DNA from: Aeromonas lacus
GTDB lineage: Bacteria; Pseudomonadota; Gammaproteobacteria; Enterobacterales; Aeromonadaceae
Direction: 5' to 3'
Assembly (NCBI RefSeq): GCF_000764665.1
Contig: NZ_JRGM01000142.1
Location: forward strand, 1 to 33,536
DNA: 33,536 bases
Shown here: positions 32,182 through 33,536 of the stretch, piece by piece
How positions within the stretch are numbered: position 1 is the stretch's first letter
How the letters are laid out: each line of letters opens with the position of its first letter
Translations under genes and position numbers: made by a program
Notes under the pieces: model-generated
What the model was told of the DNA's origin: nothing
Seen by the model: the letters and a program-made list of their open reading frames with translations, nothing else
Databases searched by the model: none

Positions 32182-33192
32182 ATGATTGAAGCAGATCGTC
32201 TCATTTCGTCCAGTGCCGCCCGCGAGGACGACATTATCGACCGTGCCATCCGTCCCAAAAAACTGGCGGACTATACCGGTCAGGATGCTGTTTGCGAGCA
32301 GATGGAGATCTTTATCGAGGCGGCGCGGCAGCGGGGGGAGGCTCTCGATCACCTGCTGATCTTCGGCCCGCCGGGTCTGGGCAAGACCACCCTCGCCAAC
32401 ATCGTCGCCAATGAGATGGGGGTCAACATCAAGACCACCTCTGGCCCCGTATTGGAGAAAGCGGGGGATCTGGCAGCATTGCTCACCAACCTCGAACCGC
32501 ACGATGTGCTCTTTATCGACGAGATCCACCGCCTCAGCCCGGTGGTGGAAGAGGTGCTCTATCCGGCGATGGAGGATTACCAGCTCGATATCATGATCGG
32601 GGAGGGGCCGGCGGCCCGCTCCATCAAGCTCGATCTGCCACCTTTTACCCTGATCGGGGCGACTACCCGGGCTGGCTCTCTCACCAGTCCGCTGCGGGAT
32701 CGCTTCGGCATCGTTCAGCGCCTTGAGTTTTACAACGTCAAGGATCTCACCGATATCGTTTCCCGCAGTGCTCGCTGTCTGGGGTTAGATATGACAGAAG
32801 ACGGTGCCATTGAGGTCGCTCGCCGCTCTCGCGGCACGCCGCGGATTGCTAACCGCTTGTTAAGACGGGTGCGCGACTTTGCCCAGGTCAAATCCGATGG
32901 CCGGATCGATGGCCCCATCGCTGCACGGGCGATGGACATGCTGGACGTCGATAACGAGGGGTTTGATTTTATGGACCGCAAGTTATTGTTGGCTGTCATA
33001 GACAAGTTTATGGGGGGCCCGGTGGGTCTCGATAACCTGGCGGCGGCTATTGGTGAAGAGAAAGATACGATTGAGGATGTACTGGAGCCCTATCTGATCC
33101 AGCAGGGCTATCTGCAACGTACCCCAAGAGGGCGGATAGCGACTACGCGGGCATATGCTCATTTTGGCCTTCAGCGGCCTGATGAGAAGTAA
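32182..33192 (+). CDS. ruvB: Holliday junction branch migration ATPase RuvB
   Basis: The 336-residue AAA+ motor, the same length as in E. coli, forms hexameric rings that pump DNA through the RuvA-bound junction. Visible motifs are Walker [10 protein letters not shown], Walker B LFIDEIHR, sensor 1 [20 protein letters not shown] with the arginine finger region, and sensor 2 [19 protein letters not shown]. The C-terminal winged helix includes YLQRTPRGR. It is the second gene of the SOS-controlled ruvAB operon and ends at a strong terminator. Confidence 0.97.
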   Translation: MIEADRLISSSAAREDDIIDRAIRPKKLADYTGQDAVCEQMEIFIEAARQRGEALDHLLIFGPPGLGKTTLANIVANEMGVNIKTTSGPVLEKAGDLAALLTNLEPHDVLFIDEIHRLSPVVEEVLYPAMEDYQLDIMIGEGPAARSIKLDLPPFTLIGATTRAGSLTSPLRDRFGIVQRLEFYNVKDLTDIVSRSARCLGLDMTEDGAIEVARRSRGTPRIANRLLRRVRDFAQVKSDGRIDGPIAARAMDMLDVDNEGFDFMDRKLLLAVIDKFMGGPVGLDNLAAAIGEEKDTIEDVLEPYLIQQGYLQRTPRGRIATTRAYAHFGLQRPDEK

Positions 33193-33210
33193 GAAAACAG
33201 CTGTTTGAGC

Positions 33211-33238
33211 AAAAAACCGCCACATGAGGCGGTTTTTT
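33211..33238. terminator. Terminator after ruvB
   Basis: AAAAAACCGCC (33211-33221) and GGCGGTTTTTT (33228-33238) are perfectly complementary with a 6-nt loop, giving a bidirectional-type terminator directly after ruvB. Confidence 0.92.
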
Positions 33239-33249
33239 GTTATCCGGGC

Positions 33250-33279
33250 AAAAAAAAGCCCACGGCGGATGCGGTGGGC
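33250..33279 (-). terminator. Minus-strand terminator of a short leftward transcript
   Basis: On the minus strand GCCCAC and GTGGGC (33274-33279 with 33258-33263) form a stem followed by eight T (33250-33257). It faces a leftward transcript entering from the right edge of the window. Confidence 0.8.
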
Positions 33280-33364
33280 AAAGACAATTCAGGATGGATG
33301 TTCACAGACAGTGAGTGCGTCTGGACACAGACCGGAAAATAAACAGGTGAGCCGTCGCGAGCTC

Positions 33365-33442
33365 TCAGAGTCGGTTCAGTTGATAGAGCTGAACAAAGGA
33401 AAGCTTGTAGTAACGGATGGTTTTAGCAACAAACTTTTTCAT
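33365..33442 (-). CDS. Possible 25-residue basic small protein
   Basis: A short frame on the minus strand starts ATG-AAA-AAG at 33442 and encodes 25 residues: MKKFVAKTIRYY, then a Leu/Tyr/Gln-rich tail ending LNRL. The product is strongly basic (six Lys/Arg, no acidic residue) and amphipathic. A weak ribosome site (GGA, about 10 nt upstream) is present. The reading frame is followed by a dedicated minus-strand terminator at 33250-33279, which shows that something is transcribed here. I do not recognise the peptide. It may be a genuine small protein, a leader peptide, or a chance frame within a small RNA. Confidence 0.4.
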   Translation of the reverse strand: MKKFVAKTIRYYKLSFVQLYQLNRL

Positions 33443-33536
33443 CTTCGATTCCAATAGTCAGGTTCAAAATGATGGTCGAATACGTACCGTGAACCCCGAT
33501 TAACCGGCCTGTATCCAAGGGTATGCCCTCACTGCG

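Larger units (their letters stand above)
33193..33536. other. Region right of ruvB: two terminators and a possible mini-gene
   Basis: Beyond ruvB there is no conventional gene up to the window edge. The space holds the ruvB terminator, a minus-strand terminator and the 25-codon candidate. The plus-strand open frame starting at 33224 runs through both terminators and is not credible. Confidence 0.5.

Noticed and set aside
33224..33457. 77-codon open frame on the plus strand
   Set aside because: It begins inside the ruvB terminator and runs across the opposite terminator; no ribosome site.
1..33536. CRISPR array, tRNA or rRNA genes
   Set aside because: No regularly spaced direct repeats, cloverleaf-like sequences or rRNA segments were noticed on either strand.

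Overview
The window looks like a chromosomal segment of an Aeromonas species. The evidence is a divergent luxI/luxR pair of the AhyI/AhyR type lying between argP and argO, gammaproteobacterial versions of dusA, proS, rnb, pqiABC and ruvAB, and a fairly GC-rich core. This is an inference from protein resemblance; no search was run.

Layout. Positions 1-3780 are the end of a mobile island. They hold an AT-rich stretch with a possible receiver-domain relic, a complete IS1595-family insertion sequence with perfect 8-bp target duplications, a decayed IS481-family element with recognisable but degenerate ends, and a tyrosine integrase. The integrase points away from dusA and starts about 90 bp from it, the arrangement expected of an element integrated at the 5' end of dusA. 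From dusA rightward the window is ordinary core genome.

Positions 3800-12200: dusA, a small periplasmic protein, an orphan peptide-binding protein, a secreted ParB-like protein, a hexapeptide acetyltransferase, a DUF2753-like protein, an enoyl-CoA hydratase, a PCu(A)C copper chaperone, a small outer-membrane beta-barrel and a short-chain dehydrogenase. Positions 12170-20030: proS, a TRAM/Fe-S rRNA uracil methyltransferase, the pqiABC lipid-transport operon, and, divergent from it, an Hfq-like paralog followed by a three-hairpin tail. Positions 20030-25720: a leftward c-di-GMP cluster (GAF-GGDEF protein, degenerate EAL-HDOD protein, YqaB-type phosphatase), then RNase II. Positions 25800-29240: argP, luxI, luxR, argO, so the acyl-homoserine-lactone quorum-sensing pair sits between an arginine-export regulator and its usual target. 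Positions 29290-33540: a chemoreceptor divergent from the LexA-controlled ruvAB operon, then a possible 25-codon gene with its own terminator.

The items most worth following up are the Hfq paralog with its structured 3' region, the integrase/dusA junction, the plus-strand terminator running into the end of luxI, the 23-bp perfect palindrome between the enoyl-CoA hydratase and copper-chaperone genes, and the mini-gene after ruvB. No wholly new multi-gene system could be demonstrated from sequence alone.
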